Source: Cytophagales bacterium
Lineage (GTDB): Bacteria; Bacteroidota; Bacteroidia; Cytophagales; Microscillaceae
DNA: 64,000 nucleotides
Direction of reading: 5' to 3'
Assembly (NCBI GenBank): GCA_004293905.1
Contig: RDZE01000022.1
Coordinates: 1 to 64,000, forward strand
Position 1 is the stretch's first letter. Every line of letters starts with the position of its first letter. Shown in pieces: positions 54,974 to 63,074 of the stretch. The translations under genes were made by a program, and so were the position numbers. The notes below the pieces were generated by a model. That model saw only the letters and a program-made list of their open reading frames with translations, had not been told where the DNA came from and ran no database searches.

Positions 54974-55909
54974 ATGAAATTAGACATTGTCATACCCGCC
55001 TATAATGAGCAAGACAATATAGCCACTACCATAGAAGACATACAAAATGCCATAGCAAAAATTCCAATTATAGAAACACATCAAATTTATGTAATAGACG
55101 ACCACTCAGAAGACAATACTTTTGAAACTGTTAGGGACATTCGCCAAGACAACATACACTGCCTAAGACTCAGTAAAAGAAGTGGAAGTCATACTGCCAT
55201 TAGAGCAGGTATTGAGGCTTCTAAAGGCGATGCCTTGCTTTGTATCGCTGCTGATGGGCAAGACAATGCAGGCTCTATTTTGGAAGAAATGCTCCACAAA
55301 TTAAAACAAAAAAATTACATCGTTTGGGGAATGCGCCAAAGCCGTAAAAACGAGCCACTAAGCGTCAAATTATTTGCTATTTTGTTCTATAAGATTGTTT
55401 TTTGGCTCACACAAGTAAAAAATAGTCATATCAACTATGCCAATGTTACTTTTTTTGTGCTCGATAAGAAAGTAGTCAAAGCAATTAAGCACTTTACAGA
55501 AACCAATACCTCTCTGTTAGGCTTACTACTTTGGTCAGGCTTCAAACAAGACTATGTAGAGTATGAAAGAAAAGAAAGAGTGCATGGAAAATCAAAATGG
55601 AACTTTCGCAGCCGTTGGAAATTGGCTAAAGATTGGATTTTGTCTTTTTCTGCCTTACCTTTGCGCCTGATTACCTATATTGGTATTTCCTTCGCAAGTT
55701 TAGGTTTTATGTATGCCTTAGTGATTGTTGTGTTAGCCCTAATGGGCAAAACAGCCCCAGGATTTGCTGAGCCCGTAACATTAGCCTTACTCATCGGAGG
55801 TGTACAAATGACTATGTTAGGTATTTTAGGGGAATATCTTTGGCGTATATTAGATGAAAGCAGAAAAAGACCCCTATATTTTATTGAAGAATCTACAAAA
55901 GAAACTTAA
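54974..55909 (+). CDS. GT2 polyprenyl-phosphate glycosyltransferase (GtrB/ArnC/DPM1-like)
   Basis: The 311-residue protein has an N-terminal GT-A domain (VIPAYNEQDNI, VIDDHSEDNT, the DxD-type AADGQDNAG) and two C-terminal TM segments (about 235-290). Family members transfer a sugar from a nucleotide donor to undecaprenyl or dolichyl phosphate on the cytoplasmic face. It is directly followed (3 bases) by a 4-TM DMT protein, as ArnC is with ArnE/F and GtrB with GtrA. Confidence 0.88.
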   Translation: MKLDIVIPAYNEQDNIATTIEDIQNAIAKIPIIETHQIYVIDDHSEDNTFETVRDIRQDNIHCLRLSKRSGSHTAIRAGIEASKGDALLCIAADGQDNAGSILEEMLHKLKQKNYIVWGMRQSRKNEPLSVKLFAILFYKIVFWLTQVKNSHINYANVTFFVLDKKVVKAIKHFTETNTSLLGLLLWSGFKQDYVEYERKERVHGKSKWNFRSRWKLAKDWILSFSALPLRLITYIGISFASLGFMYALVIVVLALMGKTAPGFAEPVTLALLIGGVQMTMLGILGEYLWRILDESRKRPLYFIEESTKET

Positions 55910-55912
55910 AAC

Positions 55913-56299
55913 ATGAAAAATTTTATTATCAATTATGGTTTAATCATTGCCTCAGCTTTTTTAGACTCCTATGCTGCATTTGTAATGAAAAAACAATTTA
56001 ACAAATTAGGATTGATTGACTACTCCACTCTCGAATCTGTACTGATATACCTTTATAAATTTATCCAAAACCCACTCCTCATCACCGCAGTCATAGGTTT
56101 CATAGTTGCGCCATTGCTTAGTTTCTTGGCATTCAACCGCTTAGAACTTTCCGTAGGTTATCCCATTTTAGTAGGGTTTCACCTTGTCTTTGGTTTTATG
56201 TTTAGCGCATTATTTTTAGAAGAAAATCTAACCACCTATAAAATAATAGGTTGTATTCTTATATTCATTAGTCTTTATTTGTTTTATCGTACAAGTTAA
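55913..56299 (+). CDS. 4-TM DMT/EamA-SMR-like membrane protein
   Basis: The 128-residue protein has four TMs: IASAFLDSYAAFVMKK in TM1, then FIVAPLLSFLAFNRLELSVGYPILVGFH and a final IIGCILIFISLYLFY. This is the half-size DMT fold of SMR exporters and the ArnE/ArnF flippase subunits. Its place after the polyprenyl-phosphate GT2 suggests flipping of a lipid-linked sugar rather than drug export; this is inferred. The nitrilase gene follows after 5 bases. Confidence 0.8.
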   Translation: MKNFIINYGLIIASAFLDSYAAFVMKKQFNKLGLIDYSTLESVLIYLYKFIQNPLLITAVIGFIVAPLLSFLAFNRLELSVGYPILVGFHLVFGFMFSALFLEENLTTYKIIGCILIFISLYLFYRTS

Positions 56300-56304
56300 C
56301 TATT

Positions 56305-57138
56305 ATGAAAATAGCCTTAGGACAATTATTAGTAGAGGGCGGAGAGCCTGAAAGAAACTTGGAAAGAGCTGAAAAAATGATAAAGGAAGCTGCTAACGCA
56401 CAAGCCGACCTTATTCTTCTTCCAGAAACATTAGACTTTGCTTGGACGCACCCGAGCGCACTACAAGAAGCCGAACCCATTCCGGGTAAATACAGCGATT
56501 GGTTATGCAAAGCCGCAAAAGAGCACAATATCTATGTTTGTGCAGGTTTGACCGAAAGAAAAGAAGGGAAAAACTACAATACAGCCATTTTCATAGACAA
56601 AAATGGCGAAATACAATACACCTGTCAAAAAATCAATCTCCTTGAAGTAGAATTTCCTTACTACGAAGTAGGGCAAAAAATACAAGTAATAGACACCGAA
56701 TTTGGCAAAATAGGCATTAATGTATGTGCCGATAATTATTTAGATGGCTTGCACATTGGTCATGCCTTAGCGCATTTGGGGGCGCAAATGATTCTTTCTC
56801 CTTCTTCTTGGACAGTAGACTACCACATCACGGAAGGGCAAGACCCCTACCACGAAAAATGGATAAAACCTTACAGCATTTTGGCAAAACTCTATGGCAT
56901 TGCTGTCATCGGAACTACAAGCGTAGGTTACATCGTAGGAGGTCCTTATGAAGGAAAAAAAATGGTAGGATGCTCCTTAGCTATAGGGCAGGAAGGCATC
57001 TTAGCACGTGGCGACTTTAACGAGTTTGCAGGCGAAATTACCTACCTTGAACTTCAAGTACCACAAAGAACCGAAAAAGGAACACAAATAGGCAAAAGAC
57101 TGAAAGAAAAAGGTTACAACTTTGACGTAAAAATATGA
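56305..57138 (+). CDS. Nitrilase-superfamily amidase, possible ammonia donor
   Basis: The 277-residue carbon-nitrogen hydrolase has the full triad Glu41 (LPETLD), Lys109 (QKINLL) and Cys141 (NVCADN), and the family beta-sandwich. Relatives include omega-amidases, N-carbamoyl amidases and the glutaminase domains of NAD synthetases. Its stop overlaps the start of the next gene (57135) by 4 bases, so translation is coupled to a PP-loop sugar amidotransferase. A glutaminase role feeding ammonia to that enzyme is my inference; cleaving an amide on a pathway intermediate is the alternative. Confidence 0.85.
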   Translation: MKIALGQLLVEGGEPERNLERAEKMIKEAANAQADLILLPETLDFAWTHPSALQEAEPIPGKYSDWLCKAAKEHNIYVCAGLTERKEGKNYNTAIFIDKNGEIQYTCQKINLLEVEFPYYEVGQKIQVIDTEFGKIGINVCADNYLDGLHIGHALAHLGAQMILSPSSWTVDYHITEGQDPYHEKWIKPYSILAKLYGIAVIGTTSVGYIVGGPYEGKKMVGCSLAIGQEGILARGDFNEFAGEITYLELQVPQRTEKGTQIGKRLKEKGYNFDVKI

Positions 57139-58325
57139 GCAATATAACTATTAACACAAATACAGACACTAATTACCAGTGCTGTACCCGTTGTATCTGC
57201 GATACAACCATGCCTGGTATTACATTTGACAATACAGGCGAGTGCAATTTCTGTAAATTACACGATAAATTGGACAAAGCCTTTTCTTTAGATGAAAAAG
57301 GACAAAAGAAACTACAACGTTTAGTTAGTACGATTAAGAAGAGCGGCAAAAATAAAAAATACGACTGTGTTGTAGGCATTAGTGGAGGACGCGACAGTAT
57401 GTATACACTCTACTATACCGTAAAAATATTAGGCTTACGTCCCTTAGCAGTCCACTTCAATGATGGATTTGGAAACCCCATTGCAGGCGAAAACATGCGA
57501 AAAGGAACTAAAATCTTGGGTGTAGACCTCATCACTATCACCTCTGATTGGCGCGAATCTAAAGACCTTAAAATTGCTTTTCTGAAAGCCTCTGTGCCCG
57601 AATCAGGAGTAGCAACAGATATTGGTATTGCCACAGCACTTTATGGAGTAGCTGCCAAAGAAAACATCAAATATGTACTCATAGGGCAATCTTTTCGTAC
57701 AGAGGGCATTTCTCCACTTTCTTGGAATTACATGGACGGAAAGTACCTCAAATCAGTTCATAAACTATTTGGCACTGTGCCTTTGCGTAAATGGACACCT
57801 AACGACCCGGGTTTTCACTTAGACCTCCGCGAAGTTTTTTACTATGTCATCATGAGAGGGATTAAAACAATTCCTATACTATATTTAGTAGATTATGTAC
57901 GAAAAGATGTTGATGCTATCATTTCTAAAGAACTCGAATGGGTCAATACAGGCGCGCATTATTTTGATGATTTATGGCAAAGTTTAGCAACTAACCTACA
58001 TAGAACCAAATTTAACATTGATAGGCGTTTGTTCAATTATTCTGCTTTAGTACGCTCTGGCCAGATGACGCGCGAAGAGGCTCTCGAGCGCACCAAAGAG
58101 GTTTATGTGATAGAAGACCCTAAAGTAATAGACCTTTGTATCAAACGTTTAGGGCTTACACGCGAAGAATACGAAAGCATCATAGACCAACCCGTCAAAA
58201 CATTTCGCAACTATAACACAAACTATAGTATTATGCGTTGGCTCAAATTCCCTATTTGGGTAGCCAGCAAACTCAATATACTACCCGGCACAGCCTACGA
58301 TAAATATTTTAATTGCGGAAAATAA
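57135..58325 (+). CDS. N-acetyl-sugar amidotransferase (WbpG/PseA-like)
   Basis: The 396-residue protein has the N-terminal zinc-type Cys pairs (Cys17, Cys20, Cys37, Cys40 in CTRC...CNFC) and the PP-loop SGGRDS (83-88). This is the WbpG/PseA family, which activates an N-acetyl group with ATP and replaces oxygen with ammonia to give an acetamidino sugar. In known systems ammonia comes from a HisH-like class I glutaminase (WbpH). None is present here; the gene overlaps a nitrilase instead. The downstream SDR and DegT genes provide nucleotide-sugar context. Confidence 0.88.
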   Translation: MSNITINTNTDTNYQCCTRCICDTTMPGITFDNTGECNFCKLHDKLDKAFSLDEKGQKKLQRLVSTIKKSGKNKKYDCVVGISGGRDSMYTLYYTVKILGLRPLAVHFNDGFGNPIAGENMRKGTKILGVDLITITSDWRESKDLKIAFLKASVPESGVATDIGIATALYGVAAKENIKYVLIGQSFRTEGISPLSWNYMDGKYLKSVHKLFGTVPLRKWTPNDPGFHLDLREVFYYVIMRGIKTIPILYLVDYVRKDVDAIISKELEWVNTGAHYFDDLWQSLATNLHRTKFNIDRRLFNYSALVRSGQMTREEALERTKEVYVIEDPKVIDLCIKRLGLTREEYESIIDQPVKTFRNYNTNYSIMRWLKFPIWVASKLNILPGTAYDKYFNCGK

Positions 58326-58335
58326 ACCCAAAACA

Positions 58336-59352
58336 ATGAGTACAAAAGGCAATATACTAATCACAGGCGGGGCAGGGTTCATAGGCTCACACCTTACCGA
58401 TTATCTTTTGGCAAAGCAATACAAAGTAACCGTGTTGGATAATTTCGCCAATGGAAAAAAAGAAAACCTCTTAGATGCCGAAAAAAATCCAAACTTTAGA
58501 TGCATAGAAGGGGATATATTGGATAAAGATACTTGTCAAAATAGCTTAAAAGACGTTGATTATGTTTTCCATTTGGCTTGTTTGGGAGTAAGGCATTCTA
58601 TTCATAGCCCCTTCGAAAACCACAGAGTCAATGCCGAAGGAACACTCAATGTATTAGAGGCTTCAAAACAACACAATATCAAGCATTTTTTCTACATTTC
58701 CACTTCCGAAGTGTACGGACGCACCCATACCTTTCCTATAGAAGAAAACGCCCCTACCCTACCCCTTACAGTGTATGGTGCAAGCAAGTTAGCGGGAGAA
58801 CACTATGCGCACGCATTTTATGAATGTTATCAACTTCCTATTACTGTGTTGCGTATTTTTAATAATTATGGAGAACGCGCTCACTATGAAGGAGATGCAG
58901 GGGAATTAATTCCACGTAGCATCATCAAAATACTCTACCATGAAACGCCTGTTATTTTTGGCGATGGCTCCATCACACGCGATTTTTTCTATGTAAAAGA
59001 CACCGCCAAAGCCCTTCACAACATGTTAGAAATTAGTCAAAAAAGCCCTGAAAATATACTTAACCAAACTTTTAATATAGGCACAGGCATAGAGTACAGC
59101 ATCAAAACAATGGTAGAAAAACTACTGCAACTCATGCAAAAAGAGGCATTGGGCATACAATACCAAACCGATAGAGTCGCCGATGTTCCTCGATTATGGG
59201 TCAATGCTGATAAATTCAAAAAAATATCCCATTTCCAAGCCGATTACGACCTCGAGACAGGCTTGCAAAATACCATTCAGTACTATACAGAAAAAGTAAA
59301 AAATGCCGATAACTTACTCCAAGAAGTAAAATTATTCAATTGGGAAAAATAA
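58336..59352 (+). CDS. NAD-dependent nucleotide-sugar epimerase/dehydratase (extended SDR)
   Basis: The 338-residue extended SDR has the NAD-binding GGAGFIGSHL, the catalytic Ser in STSEVYG and the Tyr-x3-Lys in VYGASKLAG, followed by LRIFNNYGERA and the nucleotide-sugar region with TRDFFYVKDTAKAL. It is close to UDP-sugar 4-epimerases, 4,6-dehydratases and UDP-glucuronate decarboxylases. The exact reaction cannot be decided by eye. It is 10 bases after the amidotransferase and 15 before the DegT gene. Confidence 0.88.
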   Translation: MSTKGNILITGGAGFIGSHLTDYLLAKQYKVTVLDNFANGKKENLLDAEKNPNFRCIEGDILDKDTCQNSLKDVDYVFHLACLGVRHSIHSPFENHRVNAEGTLNVLEASKQHNIKHFFYISTSEVYGRTHTFPIEENAPTLPLTVYGASKLAGEHYAHAFYECYQLPITVLRIFNNYGERAHYEGDAGELIPRSIIKILYHETPVIFGDGSITRDFFYVKDTAKALHNMLEISQKSPENILNQTFNIGTGIEYSIKTMVEKLLQLMQKEALGIQYQTDRVADVPRLWVNADKFKKISHFQADYDLETGLQNTIQYYTEKVKNADNLLQEVKLFNWEK

Positions 59353-59367
59353 AACACCATACAACAA

Positions 59368-60513
59368 ATGAAAGTAGCATTTGCAAAACCTTATTTAGGG
59401 CACGAAGAAGCTCAATATGCCTATGATACCATACTCACCAGTTGGGTAACTCAAGGACCTAAAGTACAAGAATTTGAAGAAAAATTTGCACAGCGCACAG
59501 GCGCAAAATACGCCACCGCTGTTTCTAATTGTACTACTGCCCTCCATTTAGCCATGATTGTTGCAGGCATACAAGCAGGCGATGAAGTAATATGCCCCTC
59601 TATGTCTTATATAGCCACTGCCAACTGCATACGCTATGTAGGCGCGACCCCCGTATTTGCAGAAGTGAACGAAGACTATAACATAGACCCCAATGATGTA
59701 ATTGCTAAAATCACCCCTAAAACCAAAGCCATTCTCATAGTACATCAGATGGGTATGCCCGCCGATATAGACGCTTTCAAAACCATTTGCGAACAGCACC
59801 ACCTACAACTTATTGAAGATGCTGCCTGTGCCATTGGCTCAAGTTATAAAGGCAAACCCATAGGACAACATTCCGATTTGGTATGCTTTTCTTTTCACCC
59901 CCGAAAAGTAATCACTACTGGCGATGGTGGAATGATTACAACCAACCGCCCTGACTATGACAAACGCCTAAAAATACTCCGACAACACGGAATGTCTGTC
60001 AATGACCGCGCAAGACACGAAGCCAAAGACCTCATTTTTGAAGACTATGAAGAGGTAGGTTATAACTATCGTATGACCGACATACAAGCCGCCGTAGGTA
60101 TCAAACAATTAGAACGCCTTGACTGGTTCATAGAGCAAAGACACCAAACTGCAAAATGGTACAAAGAAGAGCTGAACGAGATACCTCATTTGCAACTTCC
60201 CTCACATAATGAAGATTTTTTTACTACCTATCAAAGTTATAGTGTATTGCTAAAAAAAGGATTTCCCATAGAGCGCGATGCACTAATGAGAGCACTGCAC
60301 CAAAGAGGAATCGCCACACGCAGAGGCATTGTACTCATTCATCAACAAATTGCTTACCAACAAGAATTTTCTTCGGTAGCACTCCCTCATTCCGAATATC
60401 TAAGCAATCAAAGTATACTTTTGCCTATGTATGTAGGACTAACACAAGCAGAAATACAATACGTATGCAATACTCTTAAAGAAATCATTCAAACTATTCC
60501 CTCTTTTTCATGA
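59368..60513 (+). CDS. DegT/DnrJ/EryC1 sugar aminotransferase
   Basis: The 381-residue PLP enzyme has Lys180 in SFHPRKVITTGDGG (Schiff base), the cofactor-binding IEDAACAIGSSYKG and VSNCTTALHLA, and the C-terminal IATRRG region. These enzymes aminate a keto group on a nucleotide sugar, for example at C3 in WbpE or C4 in ArnB. The regiochemistry is not readable here. Its stop overlaps the next start by 4 bases. Confidence 0.92.
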   Translation: MKVAFAKPYLGHEEAQYAYDTILTSWVTQGPKVQEFEEKFAQRTGAKYATAVSNCTTALHLAMIVAGIQAGDEVICPSMSYIATANCIRYVGATPVFAEVNEDYNIDPNDVIAKITPKTKAILIVHQMGMPADIDAFKTICEQHHLQLIEDAACAIGSSYKGKPIGQHSDLVCFSFHPRKVITTGDGGMITTNRPDYDKRLKILRQHGMSVNDRARHEAKDLIFEDYEEVGYNYRMTDIQAAVGIKQLERLDWFIEQRHQTAKWYKEELNEIPHLQLPSHNEDFFTTYQSYSVLLKKGFPIERDALMRALHQRGIATRRGIVLIHQQIAYQQEFSSVALPHSEYLSNQSILLPMYVGLTQAEIQYVCNTLKEIIQTIPSFS

Positions 60514-61898
60514 CCTCTATCAAAGATTTTTTGTACCAATGGCCTCAAGAAACCCTTGAAAACAACCCCCATTGGCAAACAAGCCAATTATCTCCTGAGT
60601 ATTTCACACGTAAACTTCCCGAAAGCCGTGAGGAATTAGCCAAAGATAGCCGCTGGCCTGCTTTTTTCCCCTCTGCCATCAGCCTCGTTACTGTTCAGTA
60701 CGAAGACCAAACCGCCATTGAAAAAGTAGTAGGAGCTTCCATTGTCAATCGTTTTCCTTATATCATCGCACTTAGTTTTGCTAAAGAAGACCTCTCCCAA
60801 CGCCACCACCAACGTAGCCACTTCACTGAACTGATAGAAAAAAGCAAATCTGTAGCCATTCAGTTTTTACCACCTAACGATACTTTGCAAAAAATAATGC
60901 AAACCATTGTTCAAAGTAAAGATGAACAAACTACCAAGCGACTCCAACAAATAGGCGTGCCCATCAGAAAGGCGCATAGTAACAATGCACCCGTTTTTAC
61001 AGAGGCTTATATGGTTTATGAAGCAACATTAGTAAACCCTACTCAAGATTTTGAAGGCAACGCTATTTTTCAACAGCCTTATCAAGATGTAGGAAGCCAT
61101 CGCATTTATTTTTTTGAAATAGAGGCTATTCAATTAAAAACAGAAATTGCACAAGGTAAAGAACAAATTTATTGGAAAAGCCTACCCGCTTGGCAGGGAA
61201 TGACTTTTCAAAAAACGGCACAAGATATAGAACAAGCCCAACTCAAAGCCAAATATACTAAAGGCTACTCTCCTAATTATAAATTTCCAGCGAAAAATAC
61301 TGTAAGTTTCGAGAGTCATCACTCCGAAAATAACATGGAAATACAAATAATAAAAAAATGGAAATACGAAGAAATTAAATTAGACAACGATGCGGCACGC
61401 TGGCCTTGTTTTTTTCCTTCCTCCTTAGGTATGATTACCTCTTATGACGACAATCAAACCCCTAATCTAATGCCTTGCGGTTCTACTACCTTAGTAAGCC
61501 GTCACCCTCTCATCATAAGCCCATGTATATGCTATGCGAGCATCAATGATAGGTATGCCAAACGTAGCAGTCTCGAAAACATTCGTAAAACCAAAAAATT
61601 CGGTTGTGGTGTAGCTTATATTGATGATGCCCTCACAGAAGCCATCAAATACAGTGGCAGCCTCTCCATCACTCAAGACCCTCAAAAAATTCAGAATAGT
61701 GGCTTAAAAACGCTCCCTCACCCACATGCGCCTATCATACACGACCTCCCTATTCATTTTGATTGTGAGGTTGTAGGAGAAATACTATTGGGCACTCATA
61801 CTATGTTATTGGGTGAGGTAAAACAAATTTATGTGCATAAAAACCTTAGCCCTTCTGCTCCTTTTGAATGGTATCCTTGGTCAGATATTGTGGTATAA
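60510..61898 (+). CDS. Tandem flavin-reductase-like (FMN split-barrel) protein
   Basis: The 462-residue protein has two split-barrel units of the flavin reductase-like group: one at about 1-230 with RWPAFFPSAIS (48-58) and one at about 270-462 with RWPCFFPSSLG (297-307), joined by a Lys-rich linker. Each unit keeps the loop with VNRFPYIIA or VSRHPLIIS that contacts FMN. The second ends in GTHTMLLGEVKQIYV. Single-unit proteins are the rule, so the fusion is unusual. It may reduce flavin or a sugar-pathway substrate. It is translationally coupled to the DegT gene and is the last gene before the terminator. Confidence 0.75.
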   Translation: MTSIKDFLYQWPQETLENNPHWQTSQLSPEYFTRKLPESREELAKDSRWPAFFPSAISLVTVQYEDQTAIEKVVGASIVNRFPYIIALSFAKEDLSQRHHQRSHFTELIEKSKSVAIQFLPPNDTLQKIMQTIVQSKDEQTTKRLQQIGVPIRKAHSNNAPVFTEAYMVYEATLVNPTQDFEGNAIFQQPYQDVGSHRIYFFEIEAIQLKTEIAQGKEQIYWKSLPAWQGMTFQKTAQDIEQAQLKAKYTKGYSPNYKFPAKNTVSFESHHSENNMEIQIIKKWKYEEIKLDNDAARWPCFFPSSLGMITSYDDNQTPNLMPCGSTTLVSRHPLIISPCICYASINDRYAKRSSLENIRKTKKFGCGVAYIDDALTEAIKYSGSLSITQDPQKIQNSGLKTLPHPHAPIIHDLPIHFDCEVVGEILLGTHTMLLGEVKQIYVHKNLSPSAPFEWYPWSDIVV

Positions 61899-61901
61899 AT
61901 G

Positions 61902-61943
61902 AAAAGCATCGCTTTGATTCAAAAACAAAGCGATGCTTTTTTT
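61902..61943 (+). terminator. Terminator of the 12-gene operon
   Basis: A 15-base perfect stem (61902-61916 with 61926-61940) with a 9-base loop is followed by a T run. The A run on the other side may also help end the convergent pfkB-type gene. Confidence 0.92.
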
Positions 61944-61961
61944 ATGATTGGTAAGTATTCA

Positions 61962-62885
61962 CTATTTCAATACAATATCAAAACTGCTCAAACTTTTGAA
62001 AGCCTGCACACGGTTTTGAATTTGTGCTTCAGTAAGGCTATCTAATGCCTCAGGACCAAATTTCTCAACACAAAAAGAAGCCATTGCCGAACCATACACA
62101 ATAGCCCTTTTCATATTTTCAAAAGAAATATCATTGGTCTTTGCCAAATAACCAATAAAACCGCCAGCAAAAGTATCGCCAGCACCAGTAGGGTCAAAAA
62201 CTTCTTCAAGAGGCAATGCAGGCGCGAAAAATACTTCTTTTTCGTGGAACAACAATGCGCCATGCTCCCCTTTTTTAATGATGAGGAAACGAGGTCCCAT
62301 AGTCAATATCTTACGTGCTGCTTTTACCAATGAATTTTCTTTAGCCAACAAACGCGCCTCTTCGTCATTGATAGAAAGAACATCTACCATTTTTAAGGTT
62401 TTAAGAAGGCTTTCCAAAGCAACCTCCATCCAAAAGTTCATCGTATCCATCACAATCAACTGCGGGCGATTGCGCAAACGCTCCAATACCAAACGTTGAA
62501 TGTCAGGCGTAAGATTGCCCAACAACAAAAATTTACAATCTTGGTAGCTTTCAGGAATAATAGGGTCAAAATCTGCCAACACATTTAGGTCGGTAACTAA
62601 AGTATCGCGGCTGTTCATATCCAAATGATAGCGTCCTTTCCAGAAAAAAGATTTTTCATTAGGGCGAATTTGCAAGCCTTCAGTATTGATATTTTGTTTT
62701 TGAAATTTTTCAATCTCAGTTTGAGGAAAATCGCCCCCCACTACCGCCACAATATTCACACCGGGCGTAAAATAAGAAGCAGATTTAGCAATATAAGTGC
62801 ATGAGCCTCCAATGATGCGCTCTGCATTGCCAAAAGGCGTTTCGATGCTATCGAAAGCTACAGTTCCTACAGTTAATAAAGACAT
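61962..62885 (-). CDS. PfkB-family sugar kinase
   Basis: The 307-residue ribokinase-fold enzyme phosphorylates a sugar or nucleoside with ATP. The anion hole and catalytic Asp are in DPTGAGDTFAGGFIGYL, and an N-terminal GGSCTYIAKS is present in place of the usual GG motif. The sugar cannot be named. It is transcribed divergently from fusA, and both have a TACCTTTG -7 element. Confidence 0.88.
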   Translation of the reverse strand: MSLLTVGTVAFDSIETPFGNAERIIGGSCTYIAKSASYFTPGVNIVAVVGGDFPQTEIEKFQKQNINTEGLQIRPNEKSFFWKGRYHLDMNSRDTLVTDLNVLADFDPIIPESYQDCKFLLLGNLTPDIQRLVLERLRNRPQLIVMDTMNFWMEVALESLLKTLKMVDVLSINDEEARLLAKENSLVKAARKILTMGPRFLIIKKGEHGALLFHEKEVFFAPALPLEEVFDPTGAGDTFAGGFIGYLAKTNDISFENMKRAIVYGSAMASFCVEKFGPEALDSLTEAQIQNRVQAFKSLSSFDIVLK

Positions 62886-62929
62886 AATTAAGAGTTTCTT
62901 TAAGGGTTACTTTTGATAATGATTGGGTG

Positions 62930-62937
62930 CAAAGGTA
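62930..62937 (-). promoter_or_regulatory. -7 element of the PfkB-type kinase promoter
   Basis: CAAAGGTA reads TACCTTTG on the minus strand, 44 bases before the start at 62885. The same element faces the other way for fusA. Confidence 0.5.
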
Positions 62938-62965
62938 AAAAAAATTAATAAATATAGCCATGTCG

Positions 62966-62997
62966 TTAGGAATTATAAAATAAAAACCGTACCTTTG
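62966..62997 (+). promoter_or_regulatory. fusA promoter
   Basis: TTAG (62966-62969), 20 bases, TACCTTTG (62990-62997). The leader to ATG 63075 is about 75 bases. Confidence 0.5.
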
Positions 62998-63074
62998 CGC
63001 AAAATTTTGAAAAACGATACATCAATATTTTTATACTTTTATACCCTTTTTACACTTTGTAAACTTGCTTCAAA

